Shown here piece by piece: positions 1 to 7,968 of a stretch of 37,263 nt of DNA. The stretch's first letter is position 1, and each line of letters starts with the position of its first letter. The stretch is from Deltaproteobacteria bacterium (GTDB lineage Bacteria > Desulfobacterota_D > UBA1144 > Nemesobacterales > Nemesobacteraceae). The notes beneath the pieces are model-generated. The model saw only the letters and a program-made list of their open reading frames with translations, was not told where the DNA came from and did no database searches. The stretch spans positions 1 through 37,263 of the forward strand of contig JAJCZR010000060.1 in NCBI GenBank assembly GCA_029262295.1, written 5' to 3'. The position numbers were made by a program, and so were the translations under genes.

Positions 1-83
1 ACAAGTTCATATTCTTTTATCATATATCGCCATTTCTGTAGATAGTTCCTCTGGATTGTCTTATCTTCTGTATTGTTTCGCAT
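1..83 (-). CDS. Partial ORF, transposase/integrase-like N-terminus
   Basis: A gene start runs off the left edge on the minus strand. An ATG at 83-81 is preceded by a perfect Shine-Dalgarno GGAGGT (94-89) with 5-nt spacing, the best ribosome site at this end. The 27 visible residues include KWRYMIKEYEL, which from memory resembles the first helix of helix-turn-helix/integrase-core (IS481-like) transposases. The fragment is too short to prove the family. It lies downstream of hisH in the same direction, where hisA or hisF often stands. A -35-like TTGACA lies at 121-116. It could instead be another small HTH protein. Confidence 0.45.
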   Translation of the reverse strand, partial: MRNNTEDKTIQRNYLQKWRYMIKEYEL

Positions 84-171
84 CGCTGACCTCCTACACC
101 TTTAGTGTATAGTTCTGTCAACGAATTACTTAACCTTTACAGGAATGACAAATAAAAAAAGGACCTAACAC

Positions 172-792
172 CTAAGCACCACAAACCCTGGCAAAATTTT
201 TCAATATTCTAAGTCCCGTATCAGAACTCTTTTCAGGGTGAAACTGGGATGCAAAAATATTATCTTTTACAATCCCGGCTGTGAATTCAATCCCATAATC
301 AGATGTAAGAAGATCAAGGCCATTTTCCTCGGGAGCCACATAGTAAGAATGAACAAAATAGAACCAGCTATCTTGCGGAATACCATCCAATATCTTGGAA
401 TCAGAGCTTGTTTTTACCCTGTTCCAACCCATCTGCGGCACTTTTAATCCTTTTTCTTTTGAAAATGGGAATTTTACTACTTTACCTTTTATTAATCCCA
501 AGCCTTTTTCCCTAGGGGATTCCTCACTTTCTTCAAAAAGGGCCTGAAGCCCAAGGCATATTCCAAGAAAGGGTTTTCCACTATCAATAAATTCAAGGAT
601 TGGATCAATTAGCTTTTCTTTTCTAAGGTTTTTTATACAATCTCCAAAAGCCCCAACACCAGGCAGAACAAGTCCATCTGCATTCTTGACCTGTTCGGGC
701 TTATTTGTTACACAAACCTCTACTCCCTGGGAAGTGAAACCCTTTTCAACGCTGCGAAGGTTTCCCATTCCATAATCTATGATGGTTATCAT
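172..792 (-). CDS. hisH: Imidazole glycerol phosphate synthase, glutamine amidotransferase subunit
   Basis: HisH hydrolyses glutamine and channels ammonia to HisF, which makes IGP and AICAR in histidine biosynthesis. The 206-residue protein starts MITIIDYGMGN, the family N-terminus. It carries the class I amidotransferase triad: Cys79 in GICLGLQ, and His185 and Glu187 in SQFHPEKS. The oxyanion-side motif LPGVGAFGD is at about 43-51. The open frame extends upstream to 894, but the added residues overlap hisB and are not HisH-like, so I place the start at 792. That is 4 nt after the hisB stop, without a strong ribosome site, so translation is probably coupled to hisB. The partner hisF is not visible. 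Confidence 0.95.
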   Translation of the reverse strand: MITIIDYGMGNLRSVEKGFTSQGVEVCVTNKPEQVKNADGLVLPGVGAFGDCIKNLRKEKLIDPILEFIDSGKPFLGICLGLQALFEESEESPREKGLGLIKGKVVKFPFSKEKGLKVPQMGWNRVKTSSDSKILDGIPQDSWFYFVHSYYVAPEENGLDLLTSDYGIEFTAGIVKDNIFASQFHPEKSSDTGLRILKNFARVCGA

Positions 793-796
793 TATA

Positions 797-1384
797 TTAG
801 AGTTTGCCTTTAGTGGAAGGCACCTGCTTTGATCTTCCATCGATCGTTGATGCCTGATCCAAAGCCCTGGCCGTGGCCTTAAACATAGCTTCAATTATGT
901 GGTGAAGATTGCTGCCATGTTTAAGATTAATGTGAAGATTACATTTAAGTGAATTTGCAAAAGACTTAAAAAACTCTTCTGCAAGTTCCACATCAAACTC
1001 ACCTATTTTGCTTTTCTCTATTTCAGCATTAAATACGAAATATGGTCTTCCACTCAGATCAATCGACGCTTCCACGAGGGATTCATCAAATGGAACAATT
1101 GAGTGGCCATATCTTGTGATTCCTTTCTTGTCACTAAGCGCTTTTTCGAAAGACTCACCGAGTGCAATTCCCACATCTTCTACTGTGTGGTGAAAATCCA
1201 CTTCAATATCACCAAGTGCTTTAATCTTGATATCGAAATAACCATGTTTTGCAAACTGGTTAAGCATGTGGTTGAAAAAAGGTATACCGGTTTTAATTTC
1301 AAACTTTCCGGTTCCATCAACATTGAGTTCGATGTTTACCTTTACTTCATTTGTTTTACGGTCGAATTTGGCTTTTCTTTTCAT
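797..1384 (-). CDS. hisB: Imidazoleglycerol-phosphate dehydratase
   Basis: HisB dehydrates imidazole glycerol phosphate to imidazole acetol phosphate, the step after HisH/HisF. At 195 residues it is the usual length of the monofunctional bacterial enzyme. Metal-binding motifs are present: HHTVEDVGIALG near residues 65-76 and the C-terminal KHGSNLHHIIEA. The early histidine motif reads NHMLNQ where most relatives have DHMLDQ, so two acidic residues have become Asn while the His is kept. Enzymes with such changes could still be active. It precedes hisH by 4 nt, so the two form an operon. No clear ribosome site is seen before the ATG at 1384. Confidence 0.95.
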   Translation of the reverse strand: MKRKAKFDRKTNEVKVNIELNVDGTGKFEIKTGIPFFNHMLNQFAKHGYFDIKIKALGDIEVDFHHTVEDVGIALGESFEKALSDKKGITRYGHSIVPFDESLVEASIDLSGRPYFVFNAEIEKSKIGEFDVELAEEFFKSFANSLKCNLHINLKHGSNLHHIIEAMFKATARALDQASTIDGRSKQVPSTKGKL

Positions 1385-1433
1385 AATTGCAATTGAAATT
1401 TAACAGAGTTTTTGGGAAAGAAAAGGAACTATA

Positions 1434-2516
1434 CTAATTTGTTACATAAGCTGCATGTAAATCGGGGTTACTGTCTTTCAATTTTTTGGCAAAAAGCTGG
1501 GCTTTACTTTTATCTGGGAACTGACCCACTTTTACTCTAAACCAGCTTCCTTTTCCGGGAAGACTTGTCTTTTCTATATATACTTCGCCATTATCTTTAT
1601 CCAGTTGTTTTTTCATCTGGAGGGCTTCATTAAATTCTCTAAAAGAGGCAACTTGCACTGAAAAACTCTCAGTACTGAGAGTTTTTGGAGCAGAAGTAAG
1701 TAATTCATTATCAACAGATTCTGTAATGACCTTTGATTTGTACTCAACTTTTTTTTCTACTGGTTTTGGTTCAAATTTTGTACCAACTTCTTCTAAAGTT
1801 TCTTTGTAGGAGAAACTTTTTTTCGAGTCTACTTTTTCTTTTTGTACAGGCAAAGAAGGCTTTGCCATTTTAATTTTCAATTCCGCAGGTTGGTCTTTTT
1901 TAAGTACCTTATAGTGATTCATTACTTTTTTTACATATTTCTGAGTTTCTTTGTATGGCGGGATTTTGTATCCGTATCTTTTAACAGCATTTTCACCGGC
2001 ATTATAACCTGCAAGTGCAAGTTTAAGATCAGAATCAAACATATTCATAAGCTTACTAAAATATTTTGTGCCACCTGAAATGTTATCGTTCACATTGTAT
2101 ATGTTTTTAACCCCCTGATTTTTAGCAGTGGCAGGCATTAGTTGCATTAGCCCGGTTGCACCCTTTGGTGAAACTGCATTGGGATTAAAATTGGATTCCA
2201 CTTTAATGATTGCCTTAACAAGCATTGGATCAAGGCTGTATTTTTCTGAATACAGGTTTATAAGATCATCAAAGTTTTCTGAATAACTGGATTGCAAAAC
2301 ATTTGATTCTAAGTTTGGTTCTGAAATTTTTGGTTTTTTTACCGGTGGAGAAGTGTAAAAGGTTTTATATCCGTTTTCTTTTGGCTTTTTGTTTGTATAT
2401 ACATGTTTGCCTGAAAAATCCCTTTTATGATAATAAAGATCAGCAAAAGAGCTTTCGCTAAAAGAAAATAGTATTAATGTGGCCAAGCTTAAAGCCAAGA
2501 TGTAAATAGCTTTCAT
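1434..2516 (-). CDS. Lytic murein transglycosylase with SPOR domain
   Basis: This is an exported peptidoglycan-cleaving enzyme. From ATG 2516 (360 aa) there is a signal peptide (MKAIYILAL..., ending near SSFA), a DUF4124-like stretch (residues 25-50), an SLT goosefoot domain (about 85-195) and a basic linker. A C-terminal SPOR domain follows (about 284-360, SVQVASF...), which in characterised proteins binds denuded septal glycan. The catalytic glutamate is Glu107 in IKVESNFNPNA, and the GLMQLMPATA and AGYNAG motifs are intact. The frame also allows a TTG start at 2537. ATG 2516 is preferred because AAGGA lies 7 nt upstream and the signal peptide begins there. It may be co-transcribed with hisB, 49 nt downstream. 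Confidence 0.92.
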   Translation of the reverse strand: MKAIYILALSLATLILFSFSESSFADLYYHKRDFSGKHVYTNKKPKENGYKTFYTSPPVKKPKISEPNLESNVLQSSYSENFDDLINLYSEKYSLDPMLVKAIIKVESNFNPNAVSPKGATGLMQLMPATAKNQGVKNIYNVNDNISGGTKYFSKLMNMFDSDLKLALAGYNAGENAVKRYGYKIPPYKETQKYVKKVMNHYKVLKKDQPAELKIKMAKPSLPVQKEKVDSKKSFSYKETLEEVGTKFEPKPVEKKVEYKSKVITESVDNELLTSAPKTLSTESFSVQVASFREFNEALQMKKQLDKDNGEVYIEKTSLPGKGSWFRVKVGQFPDKSKAQLFAKKLKDSNPDLHAAYVTN

Positions 2517-2624
2517 CCGTTCATCCTTAGTAACCAATTGTATAACCGGAGGGTTTTTTTGTCAATAAGGTTTTTGGGTAAATTCTGCGCATATGTGTTT
2601 TAGAGGTTTCAAAGTATCGTATTT

Positions 2625-2647
2625 TTCTCCCCTTACGAAGGGGAGAA
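2625..2647. repeat. Perfect 10-bp hairpin downstream of radC
   Basis: TTCTCCCCTT and AAGGGGAGAA form a perfect 10-bp inverted repeat around the 3-nt loop ACG. No T-run follows the stem in the minus-strand (radC) direction, where AAAAAT follows, so it is not a classical intrinsic terminator. It could protect mRNA 3' ends or be a REP-like element. Confidence 0.6.
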
Positions 2648-2692
2648 TGAAAAGAGACCACCTATTTTTTCAAAAGTAATAAGTTTTTCCTA

Positions 2693-2722
2693 ACAACTAA
2701 AACCTAAACTCTAATACCTAAA
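2693..2722. repeat. TTAG-type degenerate micro-repeat after radC
   Basis: On the minus strand, directly after the radC stop, the sequence is a run of degenerate TTTAGG/TTAG units, seen on plus as CTAAAACCTAAAC followed by similar CTAA units. The radC TAG stop lies at the edge of the run. Similar runs occur at 161-174, 17621-17653 and 18625-18653. Confidence 0.5.
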
Positions 2723-3400
2723 CTAAACCATCCCATTCTCAAGAAAGCTGAAATGGCTTTGCTTTGAAACAATAATATGATCGAGGACTTTTATCTCAAG
2801 GTCTTTTGAGATTTTTACTAAAGATTTAGTAATTTCTTTATCCACATCCGAGGGGTCTGTACTTCCACTTGGATGGTTATGAACAAGTATCAGAGCTGCT
2901 GCGTGTTTATCAAGGGCAAGCTTGATAAGCTTTCGTGGGTAGACTGCCACATTGTTTATAGATCCTTCTGAAATAATTTTATAATCAATAAACTCATTTT
3001 TAGTGTTGAGAAAAATAGCCATAAACAATTCATTGGGATTAGCACCAAGTTTCATTTTGCAAAAGTCGACAACTATTTTTGGTGATTTTAGAAGATCCTT
3101 ACTTTTTATTTTGTCTTCAAGATAAAAGGTGGATAGTTTCCGCAAGAGTTTGATTAATATGGCCGAGTTTTCACCAATTCCATCTACCTTTTTCAGATCA
3201 TTAATATCAGCGTCCAAAATATTTGAAAGGAATTTATACTTTTTAATCAATGCTTTCCCGATTGGTTTTACATCTTTTCTTGGAATTGCATAAGTGAGAA
3301 GAAGCTCAAGCCTTTCATAATCAGCAAGGCTTTCAATGCCTGAGTCTGTAAATTTTTTTCGTAGTCTTTCTCTGTGATTTAGATAGCCGGGTTTATCCAT
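2723..3400 (-). CDS. radC: RadC/JAB-domain family protein
   Basis: RadC-family proteins combine an N-terminal helix-hairpin-helix region with a C-terminal JAB1/MPN metalloprotease-like fold. Their role is unsettled: the old DNA-repair assignment is disputed, and some relatives are linked to mobile DNA and transformation. The 225-aa length is typical. The HhH element is at about 65-85 (LKKVDGIGENSA). The metal site is complete: Glu145 in SEGSINN, and His174, His176 and Asp187 in the HNHPSG...PSDVD motif. It is divergent from cofC with 99 nt between, and no clear ribosome site precedes the ATG. It is chromosomal in context rather than phage-borne. Confidence 0.93.
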   Translation of the reverse strand: MDKPGYLNHRERLRKKFTDSGIESLADYERLELLLTYAIPRKDVKPIGKALIKKYKFLSNILDADINDLKKVDGIGENSAILIKLLRKLSTFYLEDKIKSKDLLKSPKIVVDFCKMKLGANPNELFMAIFLNTKNEFIDYKIISEGSINNVAVYPRKLIKLALDKHAAALILVHNHPSGSTDPSDVDKEITKSLVKISKDLEIKVLDHIIVSKQSHFSFLENGMV

Positions 3401-3499
3401 AATTCACTTAAATTCTACAATTATAATATAAGTTAATCAATTAAACCCAGTTGTAAAAGGGCTATAGACTAAAACAGATTCTACTGTACATTTTTAGCT

Positions 3500-4162
3500 A
3501 TGAAATTTATTTTAATCCCTGTTAAAGAACTTTCCACAGCTAATGAAAGGCTTTCTTCCATTTTGTCACAGGCAAAAAGGACAGAGCTTGCCTATGTGAT
3601 GCTAAGTGATGTGTTCTCAGCTATGAAATCCTCAAAACTTGCTGATAGAAAAGTGGTAGTTACCCTTGATAAAAAAGCTGAAAAGATTGCCCTTAAAGAG
3701 GGTTTTGAAGTTATAAGGGAAGAGAAACAGGAAGGTGAAAGTTCCTCTGTGGACCAGGCCCTTCAGGTTTGCAAAATGATGGGTGCAAAATCTGTTTTGG
3801 TGATCCCGGGAGATGCTCCGCTTATTACAGGGGAAGACCTTGATTTTATTTTTGAGAAGGAAAGAGAGGAAAACTCAGTGATCCTTGTGCCTTCTCATGA
3901 TGAGCTTGGCACGAATGCAATTCTGAGAAAACCCCCGGATGCAATTCCTTCAAGGTTTGGACATGATAGTTTCAGAAAACATAAAGAAGAGTCTGAAAAA
4001 AGAAACATTCCTTATGATGTGTATAAAATTGAAAATATTTCGGTAGATATTGATGAGCCGGAAGATATTGATAATTTTTCACTTTACGGATCAAATACAA
4101 AAACTTTTAAAGAGCTTTGCAGACTTGGTCTTATAAAGCAAAAAGTGGAAAAATCGGCCTGA
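3500..4162 (+). CDS. cofC: 2-phospho-L-lactate guanylyltransferase-like (F420 biosynthesis)
   Basis: CofC activates a phospho-acid with GTP (2-phospholactate in archaea; phosphoenolpyruvate or 3-phosphoglycerate in some bacteria). The product is the substrate for CofD in F420 side-chain assembly. The 220-aa protein has the nucleotidyltransferase features of the family: IPVKELSTANERLS at the N-terminus, IPGDAPLIT (about 102-110), DELGTNAILRKPP (134-146), FGHDSFRKH (153-161) and VDIDEPEDI (182-190). The preferred substrate cannot be read from sequence by eye. The gene is transcribed alone; it converges with the phosphatase gene, leaving a 1-nt gap. cofD is at 19065-20003, which supports the assignment over a generic MobA-like transferase. 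Confidence 0.88.
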   Translation: MKFILIPVKELSTANERLSSILSQAKRTELAYVMLSDVFSAMKSSKLADRKVVVTLDKKAEKIALKEGFEVIREEKQEGESSSVDQALQVCKMMGAKSVLVIPGDAPLITGEDLDFIFEKEREENSVILVPSHDELGTNAILRKPPDAIPSRFGHDSFRKHKEESEKRNIPYDVYKIENISVDIDEPEDIDNFSLYGSNTKTFKELCRLGLIKQKVEKSA

Positions 4163-4163
4163 A

Positions 4164-4724
4164 TCACTCATCAAGCTTTTTAAGCATTAATTCCTGACTA
4201 TCACTCGGATTTATAAATGGCCTTTTAGTTTTTATCTTTTCAATTGACTCTTTATAAGAAAGATTTTTTTCATTCATAAAATAAGCTGCAAGAAGTGCTA
4301 CGCTTCTTCCGAGGCCTTCAAGGCAGTGAATATAGACAATACCGCCTTTTTCAATCTCGTTTTTTATCTCTTTTATACCGGATTTAAGGTTTTCTTTGGA
4401 AATGGAGCTATCATCTACCGTTGGAAGATAAATATATTTTACACTGCTTGTATCAATCAAATCTTTATAGTCAAACTCATCCCTGAGGTTTATTATCAAT
4501 GTTATACCTTTACTTAAAAGCCTGTCTAAACCTTTTTCAGAGGGTTGCCCGCCGATCATTATATTTTCTGTGATCCTGCTGTATTTGGGATTTGATATCC
4601 CATGGGTCCATCTATAAAGTTTGTCTGCAAAAGTTTTTGAGAAATTACTAAGGTTTTGTTCCTTAAAATATTTATAAAGCCTTTTTAACTCGTATCTGTA
4701 ATTTGTTAAAAATATATTTGCCAT
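4164..4724 (-). CDS. Dual-specificity (PTP-like) phosphatase
   Basis: This is a cysteine-dependent phosphatase of the DSP/PTP superfamily. The signature HCLEGLGRS gives nucleophile Cys134 and phosphate-binding Arg140. Asp104 or Asp105 (PTVDDSS) is the likely general acid. The preceding ITENIMIGGQPS...LINLRDE region (about 51-83) is the typical DSP entry strand. The 186 residues have no signal peptide, but a basic amphipathic N-terminus could touch membrane. It starts 2 nt after the stop of a diacylglycerol-kinase-like gene, so the two are coupled. By context a phospholipid phosphatase role (PTPMT1-like, phosphatidylglycerophosphate) is plausible. A protein-tyrosine phosphatase role is the alternative. 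Confidence 0.85.
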   Translation of the reverse strand: MANIFLTNYRYELKRLYKYFKEQNLSNFSKTFADKLYRWTHGISNPKYSRITENIMIGGQPSEKGLDRLLSKGITLIINLRDEFDYKDLIDTSSVKYIYLPTVDDSSISKENLKSGIKEIKNEIEKGGIVYIHCLEGLGRSVALLAAYFMNEKNLSYKESIEKIKTKRPFINPSDSQELMLKKLDE

Positions 4725-4726
4725 TT

Positions 4727-5635
4727 TTACTCGGGAACTATTACTTCAAGGGCATTTTCCAAGACTTTAACAGTTAGAGGGTATTCACAATTAATCATTT
4801 CTCCATCCACAGCTGCAGGTTGTCCTGGATCTTTCTCAATTATAATCTCTTTTGCAGGAAAACTAGTCAATATATAATCGTCGATAGTTGATTTCTTTTT
4901 ACGTGAGTAGTTGAAAACCAGGTTTCCCAGGAGTTGTAATATGGATTTTGTACTGCTTTTCTTAATAACAACAACATTTAATTTACCATCATCAACATGA
5001 ATGCTTGGTAAAAGTTTAAGATCCGGAAGGCCAAGGTTGCCTGAATTGCACACCATGAAGCTTATTCCACTTACTTTTTTTTTGTAATCTTCAGTTTTAA
5101 TAACATAGGTGGATCTTTTGAGATCATTTCTTTTATTAAGTGCAGTGGCTAAATAGGAAACCCGGCCAATATTTTTTTTAAGTATATCAGGGGTTTCATT
5201 TGTCATCACAGCTTCCCAACCAATTCCGAGCCGCAAAAGAAACTTCCGGTCACCCACAAGTCCCATATCAACCTTTCTTCTTTTAAGTTTGTCGTCCCTG
5301 ATTAAATCCAGGATTTTGAGCGAGTTGGCAGGAATTCCAAGTTCTGCTGCAAATACATTTGCAGTGCCATATGGTAATACGACAAGGGGAATATTTTTAT
5401 TATAAAGGGCTTCCGCAACTGCTAGTATTGTGCCATCACCCCCGCAGGCAATAAAAAGATCTGCCCCATTTTGGGCTTCTTTCGCAGTAGTGGATTTTAG
5501 GTCGAGATTCTCATCAAGTGTGTAAGTTGTAAGTTTTGCAGATATTTCACCAGCTTTTTCGGCAACCTGGGTTTCTGTGATGTTATCCTGACCAGACTTT
5601 GGGTTAAATATTAGTACAGCATGATTGAATTTCAT
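4727..5635 (-). CDS. Diacylglycerol kinase / YegS-like lipid kinase
   Basis: This is a DAGK-catalytic-domain lipid kinase that should phosphorylate diacylglycerol or a related lipid with ATP. The 302-aa length is typical. Key motifs are NPKSG (11-15), GGDGT (65-69, nucleotide binding) and LPYGTANVFAAELGIP (about 87-102). A C-terminal beta-domain ends in DGEMINCEYPLTVKVLENALEVIVPE-type strands. No membrane segment is evident, as in soluble DgkB/YegS. It is the first gene of a two-gene operon with the phosphatase. The ATG at 5635 fits the family N-terminus, although no ribosome site is obvious. The exact lipid substrate is unknown. Confidence 0.9.
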   Translation of the reverse strand: MKFNHAVLIFNPKSGQDNITETQVAEKAGEISAKLTTYTLDENLDLKSTTAKEAQNGADLFIACGGDGTILAVAEALYNKNIPLVVLPYGTANVFAAELGIPANSLKILDLIRDDKLKRRKVDMGLVGDRKFLLRLGIGWEAVMTNETPDILKKNIGRVSYLATALNKRNDLKRSTYVIKTEDYKKKVSGISFMVCNSGNLGLPDLKLLPSIHVDDGKLNVVVIKKSSTKSILQLLGNLVFNYSRKKKSTIDDYILTSFPAKEIIIEKDPGQPAAVDGEMINCEYPLTVKVLENALEVIVPE

Positions 5636-5776
5636 AAGGCTATAAAGCTGTCCTATAAAGGTGCACCGTGCAAGTTATTTAAAGTTTTTTGTTTCATTTA
5701 TAACAATTTCAAACTTATTCGATTTTATTTGCTGTGCTTTTATATCAAAGATTTATTATTATGTAATATTGTTGTT

Positions 5777-6376
5777 ATGAAAGTTACATTTTTTTACGAC
5801 TACATCTGCCCTTTTTGTTATATAGGTTCCAAAAGGTTATTAAAGTTATCCGAAGAATTTGATTTTGATATTGAATGGCGGGGAATTGAGATACATCCTG
5901 AATTTACAAACGAAGGAAAGAAAAGAAAAAAGTCTAAGAGATCACAGCATATTCTCGAAACACTGAATGAAGTGGCTAAAGATGATAATATGGAAATAAA
6001 TCTTCCGGGTTTTGTTACGAACTCAAGGCTTTGCCTCGAGGCCTCAATATTTGCCAAAGAGAAAGAGAAGTTTTTAGATTTTCATAATAATGTTTATTCA
6101 GCCTATTTTAATGAGAAAGTGAATATTGGGGTTGTTGAAAATATTATGAAAATTGCAGAAAAATCAGGACTTGATACATCAGAGCTTTATGAGGCACTCA
6201 AAAAAAGAGAGTATAAAAAAACAATTGAAGAAAATCAGAAGTTTGCTGATGAAAGCATGGTTTTAGGAGTGCCCACTATTTACTTTAATGAACTTCGGAT
6301 TCACGGCACACAATCAATGAATGCTTATAGAAATCTTATTAATAAAGAGCTTACGAGTGCAAATAGGATTCACTGA
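5777..6376 (+). CDS. DsbA-family oxidoreductase, FrnE / 2-hydroxychromene-2-carboxylate isomerase-like
   Basis: This is a cytosolic thioredoxin-fold protein of the FrnE/HCCA-isomerase group in the DsbA superfamily. The 199-residue product begins MKVTFFYDYICPFCYIG, with an active-site pair Cys11-Pro-Phe-Cys14. The cis-proline loop is GVPT (Pro166). No signal peptide is present, which fits FrnE rather than periplasmic DsbA. The open frame continues back to 5621, but the extra 52 residues are low-complexity translation of the intergenic region overlapping the divergent kinase gene, so I start at 5777. Related proteins act in oxidative stress or on polyketide and aromatic substrates; the substrate here is unknown. 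Confidence 0.88.
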   Translation: MKVTFFYDYICPFCYIGSKRLLKLSEEFDFDIEWRGIEIHPEFTNEGKKRKKSKRSQHILETLNEVAKDDNMEINLPGFVTNSRLCLEASIFAKEKEKFLDFHNNVYSAYFNEKVNIGVVENIMKIAEKSGLDTSELYEALKKREYKKTIEENQKFADESMVLGVPTIYFNELRIHGTQSMNAYRNLINKELTSANRIH

Positions 6377-6403
6377 TAAAAATTTGTAGTTTAGTTTAAT
6401 TTT

Positions 6404-6637
6404 TTACTCAGTCTCAATCTGTTTTTTTGCTTCCAAAACTTTTTGAAGTAGTTCTGAATCGGGCCCTGGCATATTTTCTTTTTCTGCCACATGAAGCTGT
6501 TTTGCATCGTATTCCCAGCGGTCAAGAATTTTTTTCTTCTCTTCAAGAGTTAAACTTTCAGAACTGCCAACATCTTTTGGAGAATCAAATACTTTTTCAG
6601 GATTAATGTACGCTTCTTTTAAATCAATTTTACTTAT
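6404..6637 (-). CDS. Small conserved-looking protein (about 77 aa), start codon unclear
   Basis: A minus-strand frame reads SKIDLKEAYINPEKVF..., then LTLEEKKKILDRWEYDAKQL and VAEKENMPGPDSELL, ending in TAA at 6406-6404. From memory this pattern (early DL.EAY..P..VF, then LDRWEYDA..L.VAE.E.M) matches a small uncharacterised protein family common in proteobacteria. The composition looks coding. No ATG, GTG or TTG is in frame: the position where a start is expected is ATA (6637-6635), and an upstream in-frame stop follows soon. An ATG at 6653 is one base out of frame and ends after 7 codons. A one-base indel in the AAT-rich stretch, or a rare AUA/AUU start, would explain this. It could be a recent pseudogene. 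Confidence 0.65.
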   Translation of the reverse strand: MSKIDLKEAYINPEKVFDSPKDVGSSESLTLEEKKKILDRWEYDAKQLHVAEKENMPGPDSELLQKVLEAKKQIETE

Positions 6638-6735
6638 AATTATTATTATACATTGATAATCACAAACAAAAAATCATGTGTTCCCAGTATTTTAAAACAT
6701 TATCTGTGATTGTTAAAGTGGTCTTCCAATGAAAA

Positions 6736-7968
6736 TTATTTTCCTACTTTGAGGTGCACTTCACTTATCGCACGATTATTCGCTTTGGTAATATTGAATG
6801 TTTTGTCTTTGAATTTGATGATTTCCCCTGCTTTTGGTATTGATCCAAACCTTGATAGTAAAAAACCGGCAAGCGTTTCATAATCATCACCTTCAGGAAT
6901 TCCAAGGCCAAGATCATCGTTAATCTGCGCAATTTCAACAACTGGATTTATTAAATACTCTTTATCTTTCACTTTACGCCAGAGTTTTTTCCCTTTGTCA
7001 TACTCATCCTCAATTTCCCCAACAACCTCTTCCAATATATCTTCAAGGGTAATAATGCCAACTGCCCCGCCATACTCATCTACCACAACTGCCATTCCAG
7101 CCCTACCGACTTTCATCTCATCCATAAGATTGTTCACAAGTTTGGATTCAGGCACATAATATGGGGCAAGAGAGTATTTTTCAACATTTTCGTCAGAAGA
7201 GACACTAGGCCCCAAAAGATAAAATGAGTTTAGTATCCCAGTAATATTATCGATCCTTTCTTTATAAATTGGTACTCTCGAGTGCCCTGTTTTCCTTATT
7301 AATTTTACTGCGTCTTCTACAGAGGTTTTCTCTTCAAGGGAATCTACATTGATTAGTGGGATCATTATTTCTTCTACTGTTGTTTCTGAAAACCCGAAGA
7401 TCCTTCTTAATACCCTTTTTTTGTAATCATACACTGGCTTTGTTGTATCGCCCTCAATCACATCCATAAGCTCTTCCCGTGTAATCGACTGGTTTCTTTC
7501 TTTTCCAATTATTTTTGTGATCATTTTGGAAAAGATATTTACAATTTTTAGAACTGGGTAAAAAACCTTTGAAAAAATCCAAAGGGGATATATTGCCCAG
7601 AGTATTATTGAGTTTCTTTTGCTTTGGAACACGGCTTTCGGGACAACCTGGCCGAATATTACAATAATGGGGGAGAGAATAAGGATTGTATATATTTCGC
7701 TTGCCGAATGAAACCTCTTTTCCATATAGAAAGTTAAAACAAGAGTGCTGATAATCAGCGAAACATTTATTCCCACAAGGGTAGTGCTGAGGTAGTTTTC
7801 AATATTTTTATATGCATCGATAACAAGCATTGCACTTTTTGAACCTTCATCTGCAAGGGCACGCATTTTTATTTTATCGCACGAAACAAGTGCAATCTCT
7901 GAGCCTGCAAAAAAAGCTTGAAGTAGAACAAAGAAGGCAATTACTATAATTACAATCTCAAGCGACAT
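6736..7968 (-). CDS. CNNM/CorC-type membrane protein, second copy
   Basis: This hemolysin-C/CorC-like membrane protein of the CNNM magnesium-transport family has 410 aa. An N-terminal DUF21 membrane domain (about 1-160) has hydrophobic helices and the motif [13 protein letters not shown] pair (about 200-325) includes [21 protein letters not shown], and a C-terminal CorC/HlyC domain follows (about 335-405). Relatives export or sense Mg2+ or Co2+. It overlaps the upstream paralogue by 11 nt. The ATG at 7968 has AGAGGT 5 nt upstream inside that gene, so translation is coupled. The pair probably acts together, perhaps as a heterodimer, since CNNM proteins dimerise through their CBS domains. Confidence 0.92.
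   Translation of the reverse strand: MSLEIVIIVIAFFVLLQAFFAGSEIALVSCDKIKMRALADEGSKSAMLVIDAYKNIENYLSTTLVGINVSLIISTLVLTFYMEKRFHSASEIYTILILSPIIVIFGQVVPKAVFQSKRNSIILWAIYPLWIFSKVFYPVLKIVNIFSKMITKIIGKERNQSITREELMDVIEGDTTKPVYDYKKRVLRRIFGFSETTVEEIMIPLINVDSLEEKTSVEDAVKLIRKTGHSRVPIYKERIDNITGILNSFYLLGPSVSSDENVEKYSLAPYYVPESKLVNNLMDEMKVGRAGMAVVVDEYGGAVGIITLEDILEEVVGEIEDEYDKGKKLWRKVKDKEYLINPVVEIAQINDDLGLGIPEGDDYETLAGFLLSRFGSIPKAGEIIKFKDKTFNITKANNRAISEVHLKVGK

Noticed and set aside
793..894. N-terminal extension of hisH
   Set aside because: It lies wholly inside hisB, and its residues do not resemble HisH.
2625..2647. Intrinsic terminator for radC
   Set aside because: The stem is perfect, but the sequence after it on the minus strand is A-rich, not a T-run.
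5621..5776. N-terminal extension of the FrnE-like gene
   Set aside because: The residues are low-complexity translation of an AT-rich intergenic region overlapping the divergent kinase gene. The family N-terminus begins at 5777.
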